This document shows positions 27,394 through 36,142 of a stretch of 64,000 nucleotides of DNA, piece after piece. The number at the start of each line of letters is the position of its first letter. Within the stretch, counting starts at the first letter, position 1. Below the pieces are notes generated by a model. The model was not told the DNA's origin. It worked only from the letters and a program-made list of their open reading frames with translations, and did not search any database. The DNA comes from Halorutilus salinus (GTDB lineage: Archaea > Halobacteriota > Halobacteria > Halobacteriales > Halorutilaceae): the NCBI RefSeq assembly GCF_026242195.1, contig NZ_RKLV01000001.1, forward strand, positions 186,001-250,000, read 5' to 3'. The position numbers and the translations under genes are program-made.

Positions 27394-27857
27394 CACTACC
27401 CAAGTCGCTCCGTCCCCGGAACCGTTACGTCTTCTTCGAGGCTGAGACGCTCCCCGACGCCTCCTTCGGCGAGCACGACCTGCGCCGCGCACTCTGGTTC
27501 GAGGCACAGAACCTGTACGGCGACGTGACGAGCGCCGAGACACGCGCCAAGCTCGTCGAGTACGACGGCGACGACGCGACGTTAGGGGCGGGCGTCGTCC
27601 GTTGCGACCACGACGGCGTCGAAGAGACGCGCGCCGCTCTTGCATGTATCGATAAGGTGCAAGGCGACCCCGTCGGTATACGTGTCGTCGGCGTCTCGGG
27701 AACGCTCAAGGCGGGACGCGACAGGTACGGCGGTACACCCGAGACGCGCGAAACGACCGTCGACGGTTCACCTGCGTGGGAGCGCGGCGACGTCGTGGAC
27801 GTACGGACAGACGACGGCTTTATGTGTGGCACGCACCACGACCTTGGTAAGGAATGA
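27390..27857 (+). CDS. rnp2: RNase P protein component 2 (Pop5/Rpp14)
   Basis: A 155-residue partner of Rpp30. It begins MTLPKSLRPRNRYVFFEAET and has the RNP-like core LWFEAQNLYGDVTSAETRAKLVEYDG and VRCDHDGVEETRAALACID, followed by IRVVGVSGTLKA. It overlaps rnp3 and psmA by 4 nt each, so the three are likely cotranslated, the usual archaeal grouping. Confidence 0.93.
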   Translation: MTLPKSLRPRNRYVFFEAETLPDASFGEHDLRRALWFEAQNLYGDVTSAETRAKLVEYDGDDATLGAGVVRCDHDGVEETRAALACIDKVQGDPVGIRVVGVSGTLKAGRDRYGGTPETRETTVDGSPAWERGDVVDVRTDDGFMCGTHHDLGKE

Positions 27858-28564
27858 TTCAGGACTCACAGCAACAGGCGTACGACCGCGCCATCACCAT
27901 ATTCAGCCCCGACGGACGTCTCTATCAGGTCGAGTACGCGCGCGAAGCCGTAAAACGCGGTACCGCGAGCGTCGGTGTGCGCGCGAGCGACGGCGTCGTT
28001 CTCGGAGCGTACAAACGCGTCCCTAATGAACTCATGGAGGCTGAGAACGTCGAGAAGATATTCCAGATAGACGAACATATCGGCGCGGCAAGCGCGGGGC
28101 ACGTCACCGATGCGCGGAAGCTAATCGACATCCTGAGACGTGAGGCACAGGTCAACCGCGCGTCGTATCAGGAACCCATCGGCACCGAGACGGTCGTGCG
28201 CCGACTCTGCGACGAGATGCAGAAGTACACACAGCAGGGCGGCGTCCGTCCGTTCGGCGTCTCCGTTATCGTCGGCGGGATCGAGAACGGCGAACCACGC
28301 GTCTTCGAGACCGACCCCAGCGGCTCTTTCTACGAATGGCGCGCGACGGCGATAGGAGAGAACAGCGCGGAGATACGTGAGAACTTCGAGGCGAACTACG
28401 AGGAAGATATACCGACCGACGAGGCGGTGGCGCTCGCGTACGAAGCCGTCGAGGAGTCGAACGACGACATCACCCCTGAGTCGTTCGAGGTCGCCGTTGT
28501 CGAGACGGACGACGAATGCTTCACCGAACTCTCCGCCGACGAGGTTCGTGAACTCGTCGAGTAG
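27854..28564 (+). CDS. psmA: Proteasome alpha subunit
   Basis: A 236-residue alpha ring subunit of the 20S proteasome. It has the diagnostic YDRAITIFSPDGRLYQVEYA N-terminal helix and gate, VKRGTASVGVRASDGVVLGA and GVRPFGVSVIVGGIE. A second methionine-preceded start is not needed. It overlaps rnp2 by 4 nt. Confidence 0.97.
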   Translation: MIQDSQQQAYDRAITIFSPDGRLYQVEYAREAVKRGTASVGVRASDGVVLGAYKRVPNELMEAENVEKIFQIDEHIGAASAGHVTDARKLIDILRREAQVNRASYQEPIGTETVVRRLCDEMQKYTQQGGVRPFGVSVIVGGIENGEPRVFETDPSGSFYEWRATAIGENSAEIRENFEANYEEDIPTDEAVALAYEAVEESNDDITPESFEVAVVETDDECFTELSADEVRELVE

Positions 28565-28603
28565 CGCCTCGTTTTTTACGTCTCGCCCGCATATCCCTCC
28601 ACG

Positions 28604-29317
28604 ATGATATCCCTCGACGAGGCAGTAACCGCGCGTTTAGAGTCGCATGGACAGCGTTTCGAGGTACTCGTCGACCCCGACGCAGCGCTCGAAATAAGCC
28701 GCGGCGAGTTCGACGGCGACCTTACCGATGTAATCGCCGCAGAGGACGTCTTCGAGGACGCGTCGAGCGGCGACCGCCCGCCTGAGGAGTCGTTAGAGGA
28801 GGTCTTCGACACGACCGACCCGCTCGAAATCATACCGGAGGTCGTCATGCAGGGCGAGATACAGATTACGGCGGAACAGCGACGCGAGATGCAGGAGGAG
28901 AAGAGGCGACGTATCATAAACACGATATCGCGTAACGCGATCAACCCGCAGGAGAACGATACGCCGCATCCGCCTGACCGCGTCGAACGTGCCCTCGGAG
29001 AGACGGAGTTCCGTGTCGACCCCATGGTACCCGCCGAGGAGCAGGTGGACGAGGCTGTCGATGCACTCCGTCCCGTCATACCCATACGTTTCGAACAGGT
29101 GAAGGTCGCGTCCCGTATTCCTGCGGAGTACGCGGGTAAGGCGCAGGGTAAGCTACGCGACTTCGGAAAGCTCGAACGTGAGGAGTGGCAGGCTGACGGC
29201 TCTTGGATTGCGGTGCTTGAGTTCCCCGCGGGTATGCAGAACGAGTTCTACGACCTCCTCAACAAGCTCACAGAGGGCGAGGCGGAGACACAGATAGTCG
29301 ACGACGAGGGTCTCTAA
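28604..29317 (+). CDS. Ribosome maturation protein, SBDS family
   Basis: A 237-residue SBDS homologue, which in archaea and eukaryotes helps release eIF6 from the large ribosomal subunit. It shows the N-terminal domain VTARLESHGQRFEVLVDPD and DLTDVIAAEDVFEDAS, the central EIQITAEQRREMQEEKRRR and IINTISRNAINPQ, and the C-terminal SRIPAEYAGKAQGKLRDFG. It follows psmA after 39 bp. Confidence 0.96.
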   Translation: MISLDEAVTARLESHGQRFEVLVDPDAALEISRGEFDGDLTDVIAAEDVFEDASSGDRPPEESLEEVFDTTDPLEIIPEVVMQGEIQITAEQRREMQEEKRRRIINTISRNAINPQENDTPHPPDRVERALGETEFRVDPMVPAEEQVDEAVDALRPVIPIRFEQVKVASRIPAEYAGKAQGKLRDFGKLEREEWQADGSWIAVLEFPAGMQNEFYDLLNKLTEGEAETQIVDDEGL

Positions 29318-29742
29318 AAGACCGAGTCCGCCGTCGCCGCGCCTACGACGCTGAAAACCGCGCTGATGCTTACCGCCTTGAACGTCACCATCGCCACGAC
29401 CGCTCCGTCACCTTCGACGAATGTCCGAGGCGCGTCGAAAAGCACAGCGAGCATACCGACAGAGCCGAACGCGACGACCATGAGGGTCACGAAACGTACG
29501 GGGACACCCACGACATCCTGTTCGTCCTCGGCGTCGCGTTCCGTATCCGCTTCGTACAGTGCACCGTAGCCGATACCCCCTACGAGGAGAGCCGTAACGA
29601 CGCCGTTCACCGTCCCCATCTCGGCGGCGAGATCCCAGACCTCGCCTGTGACGACGAAAGGACCCGCAAGGAGGAATCCGCCGACCACCTGCTGAGCAAC
29701 GTCCTCCAGACGGAAGTCGGCGCTGTTCCTCCTGAGCCTCAT
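29314..29742 (-). CDS. DUF2391 membrane protein
   Basis: A 142-residue protein with four predicted membrane helices. The beginning FRLEDVAQQVVGGFLLAGPF and the end KAVSISAVFSVVGAATADS fit the DUF2391 family common in haloarchaea. The function is unknown. Its 3' end overlaps that of the convergent SBDS gene by 4 nt. Confidence 0.82.
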   Translation of the reverse strand: MRLRRNSADFRLEDVAQQVVGGFLLAGPFVVTGEVWDLAAEMGTVNGVVTALLVGGIGYGALYEADTERDAEDEQDVVGVPVRFVTLMVVAFGSVGMLAVLFDAPRTFVEGDGAVVAMVTFKAVSISAVFSVVGAATADSVF

Positions 29743-29852
29743 GAACCGTACTTCTCATCCAGACGTATATTCCCGTCGCTCGCCCTCGTCGGTACGTCAC
29801 ATGGTGGCACGGAGGTCTGAATCCGTTGCGTTTATATCCCCGTCGCGGGTAC

Positions 29853-29884
29853 GGACGTACGCTTGACTACAGGGGCGTACGTCC
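29853..29884. promoter_or_regulatory. 10-bp inverted repeat upstream of the tRNA-Ser/rps13 operon
   Basis: GGACGTACGC and GCGTACGTCC form a perfect 10-bp inverted repeat with a 12-nt loop, ending 37 bp before tRNA-Ser. A TATA-like TTTATAT at 29831-29837 puts the likely transcription start inside the left arm, so this may be an operator over the start site or a leader hairpin. Confidence 0.5.
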
Positions 29885-29921
29885 CGAGTCCGTAAGGGCG
29901 AAGAGAAAAGCCGAAACAAGA

Positions 29922-30004
29922 GTCGGGATGGCCGAGTGGTTAAGGCGCAGGATTGCTAATCCTGTGGCGTTCGCGCCGCGTGGGTTCGAATCCCACTCCC
30001 GACG
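29922..30004 (+). tRNA. tRNA-Ser (GCU)
   Basis: The acceptor stem GTCGGGA/TCCCGAC pairs perfectly. The anticodon arm CAGGA-TTGCTAA-TCCTG gives anticodon GCT, and there is a long variable arm and a GGTTCGAATCC T-loop. G73 is the discriminator and CCA is not encoded. The gene ends 14 bp before the rps13 ATG, so it is probably cut out of the ribosomal-protein transcript. Confidence 0.95.
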
Positions 30005-30018
30005 TGGAACGGAGAGAT

Positions 30019-30519
30019 ATGAGCCAAGAAGAACCAGAACAGGAAGAAGACGAAGACATCAGGTACTTCGTACGTGTCGGTAAGACCGACCTCGACGGTA
30101 CCGAGAGCGTCGAAACGGCACTGCTTGAGATGGACGGTGTAGGCAGACGCGTAGCAAAGGCAGTTGCGGACGAGGCGAACGTCAGCCCGCGTGAGACACT
30201 CGGCAAGCTTGAGGACGACGAGGTTGAGGCTGTCAAGGAGGCTATACAGGGCTTCGACGACTTCGGACCCTCGTGGATGGTCAACCGCGAGAAGGATCGC
30301 TACACGGGCGACGACCTCCATATCGTCGGCTCCGAACTCGAAATCACGCGTGAGGAGGACATAAACAGGATGCAGAAGATAAGCTCGTACAAGGGCGTCC
30401 GTCACAGGAAGGGCAAGAAGGTACGCGGACAGCGCACCAAGTCGACCGGACGTACGGGCGGAGAGGTCGAGGTCAAGGTATCAGAGCTTCAGGCGGAAGC
30501 CGAAGAGGAGGAAGAATAG
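30019..30519 (+). CDS. rps13: Ribosomal protein uS13
   Basis: A 166-residue 30S subunit protein. It has FVRVGKTDLDGTESVETALL and GVGRRVAKAVADEANV, and the C-terminal SSYKGVRHRKGKKVRGQRT and KSTGRTGGEVE. The acidic N-terminal extension EEPEQEEDED is typical of haloarchaea. ATG 30019 follows tRNA-Ser; rps4 begins at the next base after the stop. Confidence 0.97.
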   Translation: MSQEEPEQEEDEDIRYFVRVGKTDLDGTESVETALLEMDGVGRRVAKAVADEANVSPRETLGKLEDDEVEAVKEAIQGFDDFGPSWMVNREKDRYTGDDLHIVGSELEITREEDINRMQKISSYKGVRHRKGKKVRGQRTKSTGRTGGEVEVKVSELQAEAEEEEE

Positions 30520-31044
30520 ATGGGCTACCCGGGTAAGAACGTCAAACAGTACGAGACACCGAACCACCCGTTTCAGGGTGAAAGGATACAGGACGAGCAC
30601 AGTCTTGTCGACGAGTACGGTCTGAAGAACAAGGAGGAGCTTTGGGGCGCACAGTCGGAGCTTCGTCGTTACAGGCGCGAGGCGCGTAACCTCCTCGGCG
30701 AACCCGACGAAGCTGTCGCCGACGAGACGGAGCAGTTGCTGGGACGCCTCCGGCGTATAGGCGTCCTCGGCGAGGAGTCTACGCTCGACGATGTCCTTAC
30801 GCTCGACGTCACCGACCTTCTGGAGCGCCGTCTCCAGACAGTCGTCTACCGTCAGGGGCTGGCGAACACGATCGATCAGGCGCGCCAGTTCGTCAACCAC
30901 GGGCACGTCGCCGTCGGCAGACAGCGCGTACGTGTACCGAGCTACACCGTCGACCGCGACGAAGGGAACACCGTCGAGTTCTACGGTAACTCGCCGCTCG
31001 CCGAAGACCTGCATCCTGAGCGCGCAGGGGAGGAGCAAGCATGA
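30520..31044 (+). CDS. rps4: Ribosomal protein uS4
   Basis: A 174-residue 30S protein with the beginning [20 protein letters not shown] and the S4 RNA-binding domain [20 protein letters not shown] followed by [17 protein letters not shown]. It abuts rps13 and overlaps rps11 by 4 nt. Confidence 0.97.
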   Translation: MGYPGKNVKQYETPNHPFQGERIQDEHSLVDEYGLKNKEELWGAQSELRRYRREARNLLGEPDEAVADETEQLLGRLRRIGVLGEESTLDDVLTLDVTDLLERRLQTVVYRQGLANTIDQARQFVNHGHVAVGRQRVRVPSYTVDRDEGNTVEFYGNSPLAEDLHPERAGEEQA

Positions 31045-31454
31045 GTAGCGCGGACGACACGCCCGAAAGCGCCGACCGCGTCGGTGTCGCGCATATACAC
31101 GCCAGTCTCAACAACACCATAATCACTCTCACCGACCTGACAGGCGCGGAGACGCTCGCAAAGAGTAGCGGCGGTTCGGTCGTCAAGCAGAGCCGTAACG
31201 AGTCGACGCCGTATGCGGCGATGCAGATGGCTGAGGAGGTCGCAGAGACGGCGCAGGAGCGCGGTATCTCGACCGTACACGTCCGTATACGTGCGCCCGG
31301 CGGGAACATGAACACCAACCCCGGACCGGGTGCGCAGGCGGCTATACGGGCGCTTGCACGCGCCGGTCTCGAAATCGGACGTATTGAGGACGTTACGCCG
31401 ATACCGCACGACGGCTGTAAGGGTCCCAAGGGACGCAGGGGACGCGGAAACTGA
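31041..31454 (+). CDS. rps11: Ribosomal protein uS11
   Basis: A 137-residue 30S platform protein: [20 protein letters not shown], the [19 protein letters not shown] segment, and [20 protein letters not shown] at the C-terminus. It overlaps rpo3 by one base (TGATG). Confidence 0.98.
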   Translation: MSSADDTPESADRVGVAHIHASLNNTIITLTDLTGAETLAKSSGGSVVKQSRNESTPYAAMQMAEEVAETAQERGISTVHVRIRAPGGNMNTNPGPGAQAAIRALARAGLEIGRIEDVTPIPHDGCKGPKGRRGRGN

Positions 31455-32248
31455 TGGACGTAGAACTCGTCGAACTCGACGACCGCGAAACGGAGTTCGT
31501 CGTTAGGGACGCAACCGCGCCGTTCGCCAACGGCGTCCGCCGCGCCATGCTCGCCGACGTGCCGACGCTGTCGATAGACACCGTCGACTTCTACGAGAAC
31601 ACGTCGGTGATGTTCGACGAGGTTCTCGCACTCCGTTTCGGTCTCGTGCCCCTGACCACCGACCTTGACACGTACGAACTACCCGACGATGACGAGGAGG
31701 ACGACGTGGCGAACGAGGTCACGCTCACCGTCGATGTCGAGGCGGACGACGAGGAACGGACGGTCTACTCGTCCGACCTCGTCTCAGAGGATCCGGCGGT
31801 CGAACCCGCCGACGAGAACGTGCCGCTCATAAAGCTCAAGCCGGGTCAGGCTGTCGTCGCCGAATGCGTCGCGCGTCTCGGCAGAGGACGTGACCATGCG
31901 AAGCACCAGGGCGGTGTCTCGGTCGGCTACAAGCACCTCCACAGGCTCGTCGAGGACGGCGGCGAAGAACACGACGTTCGTCAGACACAGTCTGACGAGC
32001 CATCGAACTCCGCGGAAGTTCGAGACGCCGTCCGCGGCGTCGTAGAGACACCCGACGGCGAACTCGTCGATCTGACCGAGGAAAAAGGCATGGGTGGGTA
32101 CGACGGGTACGGCGTCGAGGAGGTTCAGGACGCCTTCGTATTCCATGTCGAGTCCGACGGTTCGCTCGAACCCACGGAACTCGTCCTGCGTGCCACGGAG
32201 ACGCTGTCGCAACGCGCCGCGGAGTTGGGCGACAAGGTATCGACATAG
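31454..32248 (+). CDS. rpo3: RNA polymerase subunit Rpo3 (D)
   Basis: A 264-residue subunit D, equivalent to bacterial alpha and eukaryotic Rpb3. It shows FVVRDATAPFANGVRRAMLA, DVPTLSIDTVDFYENTS, VLALRFGLVPLTTDLDTYEL and the ARLGRGRDHAKHQGGVSVGY core. The insert domain has no cysteines, so it cannot hold the [4Fe-4S] clusters found in some archaeal D subunits. tRNA-Leu follows after 22 bp. Confidence 0.96.
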   Translation: MDVELVELDDRETEFVVRDATAPFANGVRRAMLADVPTLSIDTVDFYENTSVMFDEVLALRFGLVPLTTDLDTYELPDDDEEDDVANEVTLTVDVEADDEERTVYSSDLVSEDPAVEPADENVPLIKLKPGQAVVAECVARLGRGRDHAKHQGGVSVGYKHLHRLVEDGGEEHDVRQTQSDEPSNSAEVRDAVRGVVETPDGELVDLTEEKGMGGYDGYGVEEVQDAFVFHVESDGSLEPTELVLRATETLSQRAAELGDKVST

Positions 32249-32270
32249 AGACAACCGGAACATAACACGT

Positions 32271-32355
32271 GCGTGGGTAGCCAAGTTAGGCCAACGGCGC
32301 GGCGTTCAGGGCGCCGTCGTGTAGACGTTCGCCGGTTCAAATCCGGTCCCACGCA
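32271..32355 (+). tRNA. tRNA-Leu (CAG)
   Basis: The acceptor stem GCGTGGG/CCCACGC is perfect. The anticodon arm CGGCG-TTCAGGG-CGCCG gives anticodon CAG, and a long variable arm and a GGTTCAAATCC T-loop are present. The tRNA sits between rpo3 and rpl18e, its usual haloarchaeal place. CCA is not encoded. Its last 22 bases plus three flanking bases recur 88 bp downstream. Confidence 0.95.
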
Positions 32356-32446
32356 TCAAACGAACGCAGAGAGTTTGAGAGTAGGAGCGGGTTTGAAGCA
32401 GGGAGCCGCCGGGGCGACCGAGGTTCAAATCCGGTCCCACGCATCA
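32334..32446 (+). repeat. 25-bp direct repeat of the tRNA-Leu 3' end (att-like)
   Basis: GGTTCAAATCCGGTCCCACG followed by CATCA occurs at 32334-32358 (T-arm to past the tRNA 3' end) and again, identical, at 32422-32446. The second copy lacks the rest of the tRNA and cannot form the T-stem, since its upstream bases do not pair. A 63-bp unrelated stretch separates the copies. This is the layout left by tyrosine-recombinase insertion into a tRNA gene. Confidence 0.6.
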
Positions 32447-32464
32447 CACCCACCGTTTCGCCGT

Positions 32465-32594
32465 CTCGAAGTCCCTTGGACTTCGAGGGCAGGTCAGGCT
32501 ACGCCTGACCTACGCTGGAGCACGAGGAGGTTGCCAGACTATGTCTGGCAGTCCGCAAACCCCTACGGTTTGCGAAGGCATGCTCCGCATGCCT
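32465..32594. repeat. Array of five perfect hairpins between tRNA-Leu and rpl18e
   Basis: Five consecutive perfect inverted repeats with short loops fill 130 bp: 32465-32487 (CTCGAAGTCC, loop CTT, 10 bp); 32491-32511 (AGGTCAGGC, loop TAC, 9 bp); 32532-32550 (TGCCAGAC, loop TAT, 8 bp); 32554-32574 (CGCAAACC, loop CCTAC, 8 bp); and 32576-32594 (AGGCATGC, loop TCC, 8 bp). The stems have unrelated sequences. The array is upstream of rpl18e and probably transcribed. The remaining 32595-32647 is an A-rich leader with GAGGAAA before the rpl18e ATG. Confidence 0.8.
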
Positions 32595-32647
32595 CTCTGA
32601 CCACGGCGTCGGAACGGGAACAACCACAAACAAGAGGAAACAGAAAG

Positions 32648-32995
32648 ATGCCGAAACAGAATCCGAGGTTAGTAAGCCTCATCGAACGACTGCGCGAACG
32701 CGCGTCGGACGAGGGCGACGTCTGGAACGAGCTGGCGTCGCGCCTCGACTCGCCGTCGCGTAGCCGCGCGGAGGTCAACGTGAGCAAGATAGAGAGATAC
32801 GCGGACGAGGGCGAGACGGTCGTCGTGCCGGGTAAGGTTCTCGGAGGAGGCGTTCTGTCGAAGAGCGTCGACGTTGCCGCCTTCGACTTCTCGTCGTCGG
32901 CGCGTGACAAGATAGACGACGCAGGAGGCGAACCCGTCGCACTCGACGACTTCGTAGACGACGCCGACGGTTCGGGCGTAAGGGTGGTACGATGA
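32648..32995 (+). CDS. rpl18e: Ribosomal protein eL18
   Basis: A 115-residue 50S protein: MPKQNPRLVSLIERLRERAS, SRSRAEVNVSKIERYADEGE, TVVVPGKVLGGGVLSKSVDV and VAAFDFSSSARDKI. ATG 32648 gives the standard N-terminus, although the frame is open back through the hairpin region. It overlaps rpl13 by 4 nt. Confidence 0.96.
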   Translation: MPKQNPRLVSLIERLRERASDEGDVWNELASRLDSPSRSRAEVNVSKIERYADEGETVVVPGKVLGGGVLSKSVDVAAFDFSSSARDKIDDAGGEPVALDDFVDDADGSGVRVVR

Positions 32996-33444
32996 AGGGT
33001 GAACCCGACTTCGACGCTGACGAGGCGATGCTTATCGACAGCGAAGGTGCCGTACTCGGACGTCTCGCAAGCACCCTTGCGTCAGAGTCACTTGACGGAG
33101 AGAAGATAGTCATCGTCAACACCGAGAACATCGTTGTGTCGGGGGAGAAAAGCGAGGTTGTCGACGATTACCGTGGTAAGGTTGAAAGGAGCGTCGACCG
33201 TGGACCCTTCCACCCGCGCCGTCCCGAGGGCGTCGCAAACCGCGCCGTACGCGGTATGCTCCCGTACAAGAAGCAACGCGGAAAGGATGCGCTCTCGCGC
33301 GTCCGTTTCTACGTCGGCGTCCCGGCGGAGTACGACGACGAGGATTTCGAGAAACCCGACAAGGTACTCGACGATATCGGCAGGGGAGGCTACGTAACGC
33401 TCGGCGAGATAAGCGAAAAGATAGGTGCTAACGTAACATGGTAG
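32992..33444 (+). CDS. rpl13: Ribosomal protein uL13
   Basis: A 150-residue 50S protein with [55 protein letters not shown] and [20 protein letters not shown]. It overlaps rps9 by 7 nt. Confidence 0.97.
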   Translation: MKGEPDFDADEAMLIDSEGAVLGRLASTLASESLDGEKIVIVNTENIVVSGEKSEVVDDYRGKVERSVDRGPFHPRRPEGVANRAVRGMLPYKKQRGKDALSRVRFYVGVPAEYDDEDFEKPDKVLDDIGRGGYVTLGEISEKIGANVTW

Positions 33445-33842
33445 AAGCGGTCAATACGTCAGGTAAGAAGAAGACGGCTGTTGCGCGTGCGACGGTGACG
33501 GAGGGGGATGGACGCGTACGCGTTAATTCGAAGCCGGTCGAGTTCGTCGAACCCGAAAGCGCGAGGCTCAAGATGACAGAGCCTTTCCGTATCGTGGAGG
33601 ACGACCTCCGCGCCGACATCGAGATAGATGTCGATGTCGAGGGGGGAGGCTACGCCGGACAGGCGGACGCCGTACGCACCGCCATAGCGCGCGGTCTCGT
33701 CGACTGGATGAACGACGCCGAACTCCGCGACGCTTACATGGAGTTCGACCGTTCGCTCCTCGTCGACGACCCGCGTCGTAAGGAGGCGAAGAAGTTCGGC
33801 GGACCGGGCGCACGCGCCCGGTACCAGAAGTCGTACAGGTGA
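33438..33842 (+). CDS. rps9: Ribosomal protein uS9
   Basis: A 134-residue 30S protein with [51 protein letters not shown] and the C-terminal [14 protein letters not shown] whose last residues reach the P-site tRNA. Confidence 0.97.
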   Translation: MVEAVNTSGKKKTAVARATVTEGDGRVRVNSKPVEFVEPESARLKMTEPFRIVEDDLRADIEIDVDVEGGGYAGQADAVRTAIARGLVDWMNDAELRDAYMEFDRSLLVDDPRRKEAKKFGGPGARARYQKSYR

Positions 33843-33846
33843 TACC

Positions 33847-34041
33847 ATGATGGTGCCTGTCCGCTGTTTCACGTGCGGAAACGTAATCGGCGAGTACTAC
33901 GACGAGTACAAGGAGCGCGTTGAGGACGAAGGCGAGGACGCCGAGGAGGTTCTCGACGATCTCGGCGTCAACCGCTACTGCTGTCGCCGTATGCTCGTGA
34001 CGCACAAGGATCTCGTAGACACGGTGGCACCGTACCAGTGA
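33847..34041 (+). CDS. rpo10: RNA polymerase subunit Rpo10 (N)
   Basis: A 64-residue zinc-binding subunit with the CFTCG pair at the N-terminus and the CC pair in [15 protein letters not shown], the family signature. ATG 33847 or the adjacent 33850 may be the true start; [10 protein letters not shown] is the commoner beginning. Confidence 0.97.
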   Translation: MMVPVRCFTCGNVIGEYYDEYKERVEDEGEDAEEVLDDLGVNRYCCRRMLVTHKDLVDTVAPYQ

Positions 34042-34043
34042 GC

Positions 34044-34217
34044 ATGAGTATGCGATACACGCGGTACGAACGCGCGCGTATCGTCGGAGCACGCGCGCTC
34101 CAGATATCGATGGGAGCGCCGCCTCTCGTCGAGATGGAGACCAACAACCCCGTCAAGATAGCGCGCCACGAGCTTGAGCGCGACGTTCTCCCCATAACGG
34201 TGAGGCGTGACGGATGA
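34044..34217 (+). CDS. rpo6: RNA polymerase subunit Rpo6 (K)
   Basis: A 57-residue subunit read directly from the sequence: [20 protein letters not shown], then [16 protein letters not shown] and [20 protein letters not shown]. This is the conserved core of Rpo6 (omega/Rpb6). It is the normal short haloarchaeal length. It starts 2 bp after the rpo10 stop and overlaps eno (ATGA). Confidence 0.95.
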   Translation: MSMRYTRYERARIVGARALQISMGAPPLVEMETNNPVKIARHELERDVLPITVRRDG

Positions 34218-35410
34218 CGCCGACGGAGATAGACGAGGTAACGTTACGCCGCGTCCTCGATTCGCGCGGAAACGCGACGGTCGAGGCGGACGTGCGAACG
34301 ACGGAAGGCTTCGGACGCGCCTCTGCGCCGTCGGGCGCTTCGACGGGTGAGTACGAGGCGGTCGAGATATCCGCCAAACGCGCCGTCGAACGCGGTGAGG
34401 AAGCCGGGGAGGCTCTCGTCGGCACGGACGCCGCGAACCAACGCGCAGTCGACGAGACCCTGCGCGATGAGGACGGCACGGACGACTTCTCGCGTATAGG
34501 AGCGAACGCGGCGGTGGCTATCTCGATGGCGACCGCAGACTCCGCCGCCGACGCCCTCGGTGTTCGGTTACACCGCCATCTCGGCGGAGCGTTCGCCTCC
34601 TCGACACCGACACCGCTCGGAAACGTCGTCGGAGGCGGTGAACACGCCGACGACGCAACCGACATACAGGAGTTCCTCGTAGCACCGACGGGTGCGGAGA
34701 CGTTCGAGGAGGCTGTTTTTACGAACGCCGCCGTACACGCCGGCGTAAAGGATGTACTCGACGACCGCGGTGTGACCGCAGGAAAGGGCGACGAAGGCGC
34801 ATGGGCACCCTCCATAGACGACCCCGAGGCGCTCGAAGTCGTCGCCGAGGCTGTCGACCGCGCCGCGGATGTCGAGACACGTATCGGTCTCGACGTTGCG
34901 GCAAGCGAACTCTGGGACGACGACGCAGGCGCTTACGTCTACGGAGACACGACACGCGACACAGAGGAACAGGTCGACTACGTGGAGTCGCTCGTCCGCG
35001 AGGGCGATCTTATCTACGTCGAGGATCCGTTGCGTGAGGACGACTTTGAGGCGTTCGCACGTCTCACCGAACGTCTCGCAGACACCGACACACTCGTCTG
35101 CGGCGACGACCTGTTCGTCACCAACGTCGAACGTATCGAACACGGCGTTGCCCAAGGCGCGGCGAACTCCGTCCTCATCAAGCCGAATCAGGTAGGGACG
35201 GTGACGGGAGCGTACGAGGCGGTGAAGACTGCGCGCGACGCCGGATACGAGACGGTTATGTCACACAGAAGCGGTGAGACGGAGGACGCAACCATCGCGT
35301 CGCTCTCGGTCGGATTCGGTACGGGGTTGATCAAGACGGGTACCGTCGGAGGCGAACGTACAGCAAAGCTAAACGAAGTTATAAGAATACAGAGAGACAT
35401 GGAGCGATAA
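34214..35410 (+). CDS. eno: Enolase
   Basis: Interconverts 2-phosphoglycerate and phosphoenolpyruvate. The 398-residue protein has [30 protein letters not shown], the metal and catalytic regions [27 protein letters not shown] and [10 protein letters not shown], the catalytic Lys in [13 protein letters not shown] and [13 protein letters not shown]. Its place between rpo6 and rps2 is conserved in archaea. Confidence 0.97.
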   Translation: MTPTEIDEVTLRRVLDSRGNATVEADVRTTEGFGRASAPSGASTGEYEAVEISAKRAVERGEEAGEALVGTDAANQRAVDETLRDEDGTDDFSRIGANAAVAISMATADSAADALGVRLHRHLGGAFASSTPTPLGNVVGGGEHADDATDIQEFLVAPTGAETFEEAVFTNAAVHAGVKDVLDDRGVTAGKGDEGAWAPSIDDPEALEVVAEAVDRAADVETRIGLDVAASELWDDDAGAYVYGDTTRDTEEQVDYVESLVREGDLIYVEDPLREDDFEAFARLTERLADTDTLVCGDDLFVTNVERIEHGVAQGAANSVLIKPNQVGTVTGAYEAVKTARDAGYETVMSHRSGETEDATIASLSVGFGTGLIKTGTVGGERTAKLNEVIRIQRDMER

Positions 35411-35413
35411 CGA

Positions 35414-36136
35414 ATGTCACAGGAACAGCCAGAGGCTGATGACGAGACGGTTGAAGAAGAAGCGTCGGCACCCGAAGAGGCACAGGAGACCGAGGAGACC
35501 GCGGCGGAAGAAGCCGCAGAGGAGGAGAGACAGCCCACGGAGTCGTTCGAGGGCGAGGACGACCTACTCATACCCGTCGACGACTACCTGTCGTCGGGTG
35601 TGCATATAGGCACTCAACAGAAGACGGGTCATATGGAGCGGTTCATACACCGTGTACGTGAGGACGGTCTGTACGTTCTCGACGTGGCGAAGACCGACGA
35701 ACGTATACGAACCGCGGCGAACTTCCTCGAAAACTACGAGCCTTCGAGCATACTCGTCACCTCGTCGCGCAGGTACGGACAGCATCCTGCCGAGACGTTC
35801 GCGGAGGCAACGGGTGCGCGCGTCCGTTCGGGACGTTTCATACCCGGGACGCTCACGAACCCCGACTACGACGGCTACATAGAGCCTGACATTCTGGTCG
35901 TCACAGACCCCATAGGCGACGCGCAGGCTGTCAAGGAGGCGGTCACCGTCGGTATCCCCGTCATAGCGATGTGCGACACCAACAACGCCACCAACAACGT
36001 CGACCTCGTCATACCTACGAACAACAAGGGACGTAAGGCGCTCGCGGTCGTCTACGGTCTTCTCGCCGAGGAGCTTCTCGACACGCGCGATGTCGAGACG
36101 GAGTATACTATAGAAGACTTCGAGCCGGAGGTCTGA
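35414..36136 (+). CDS. rps2: Ribosomal protein uS2
   Basis: A 240-residue 30S protein with [58 protein letters not shown] and [20 protein letters not shown]. An acidic N-terminal extension of about 45 residues (E/A-rich) is typical of haloarchaea. Confidence 0.97.
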   Translation: MSQEQPEADDETVEEEASAPEEAQETEETAAEEAAEEERQPTESFEGEDDLLIPVDDYLSSGVHIGTQQKTGHMERFIHRVREDGLYVLDVAKTDERIRTAANFLENYEPSSILVTSSRRYGQHPAETFAEATGARVRSGRFIPGTLTNPDYDGYIEPDILVVTDPIGDAQAVKEAVTVGIPVIAMCDTNNATNNVDLVIPTNNKGRKALAVVYGLLAEELLDTRDVETEYTIEDFEPEV

Positions 36137-36142
36137 CGCGGG

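Noticed and set aside
32356-32446. Second tRNA gene ending at the copied 3' segment
   Set aside because: No acceptor 5' strand, D-arm or anticodon arm can be found, and the T-stem does not pair.
32273-32647. Open frame running through tRNA-Leu and the hairpins into rpl18e
   Set aside because: It covers a tRNA gene and palindromes; rpl18e clearly starts at 32648.
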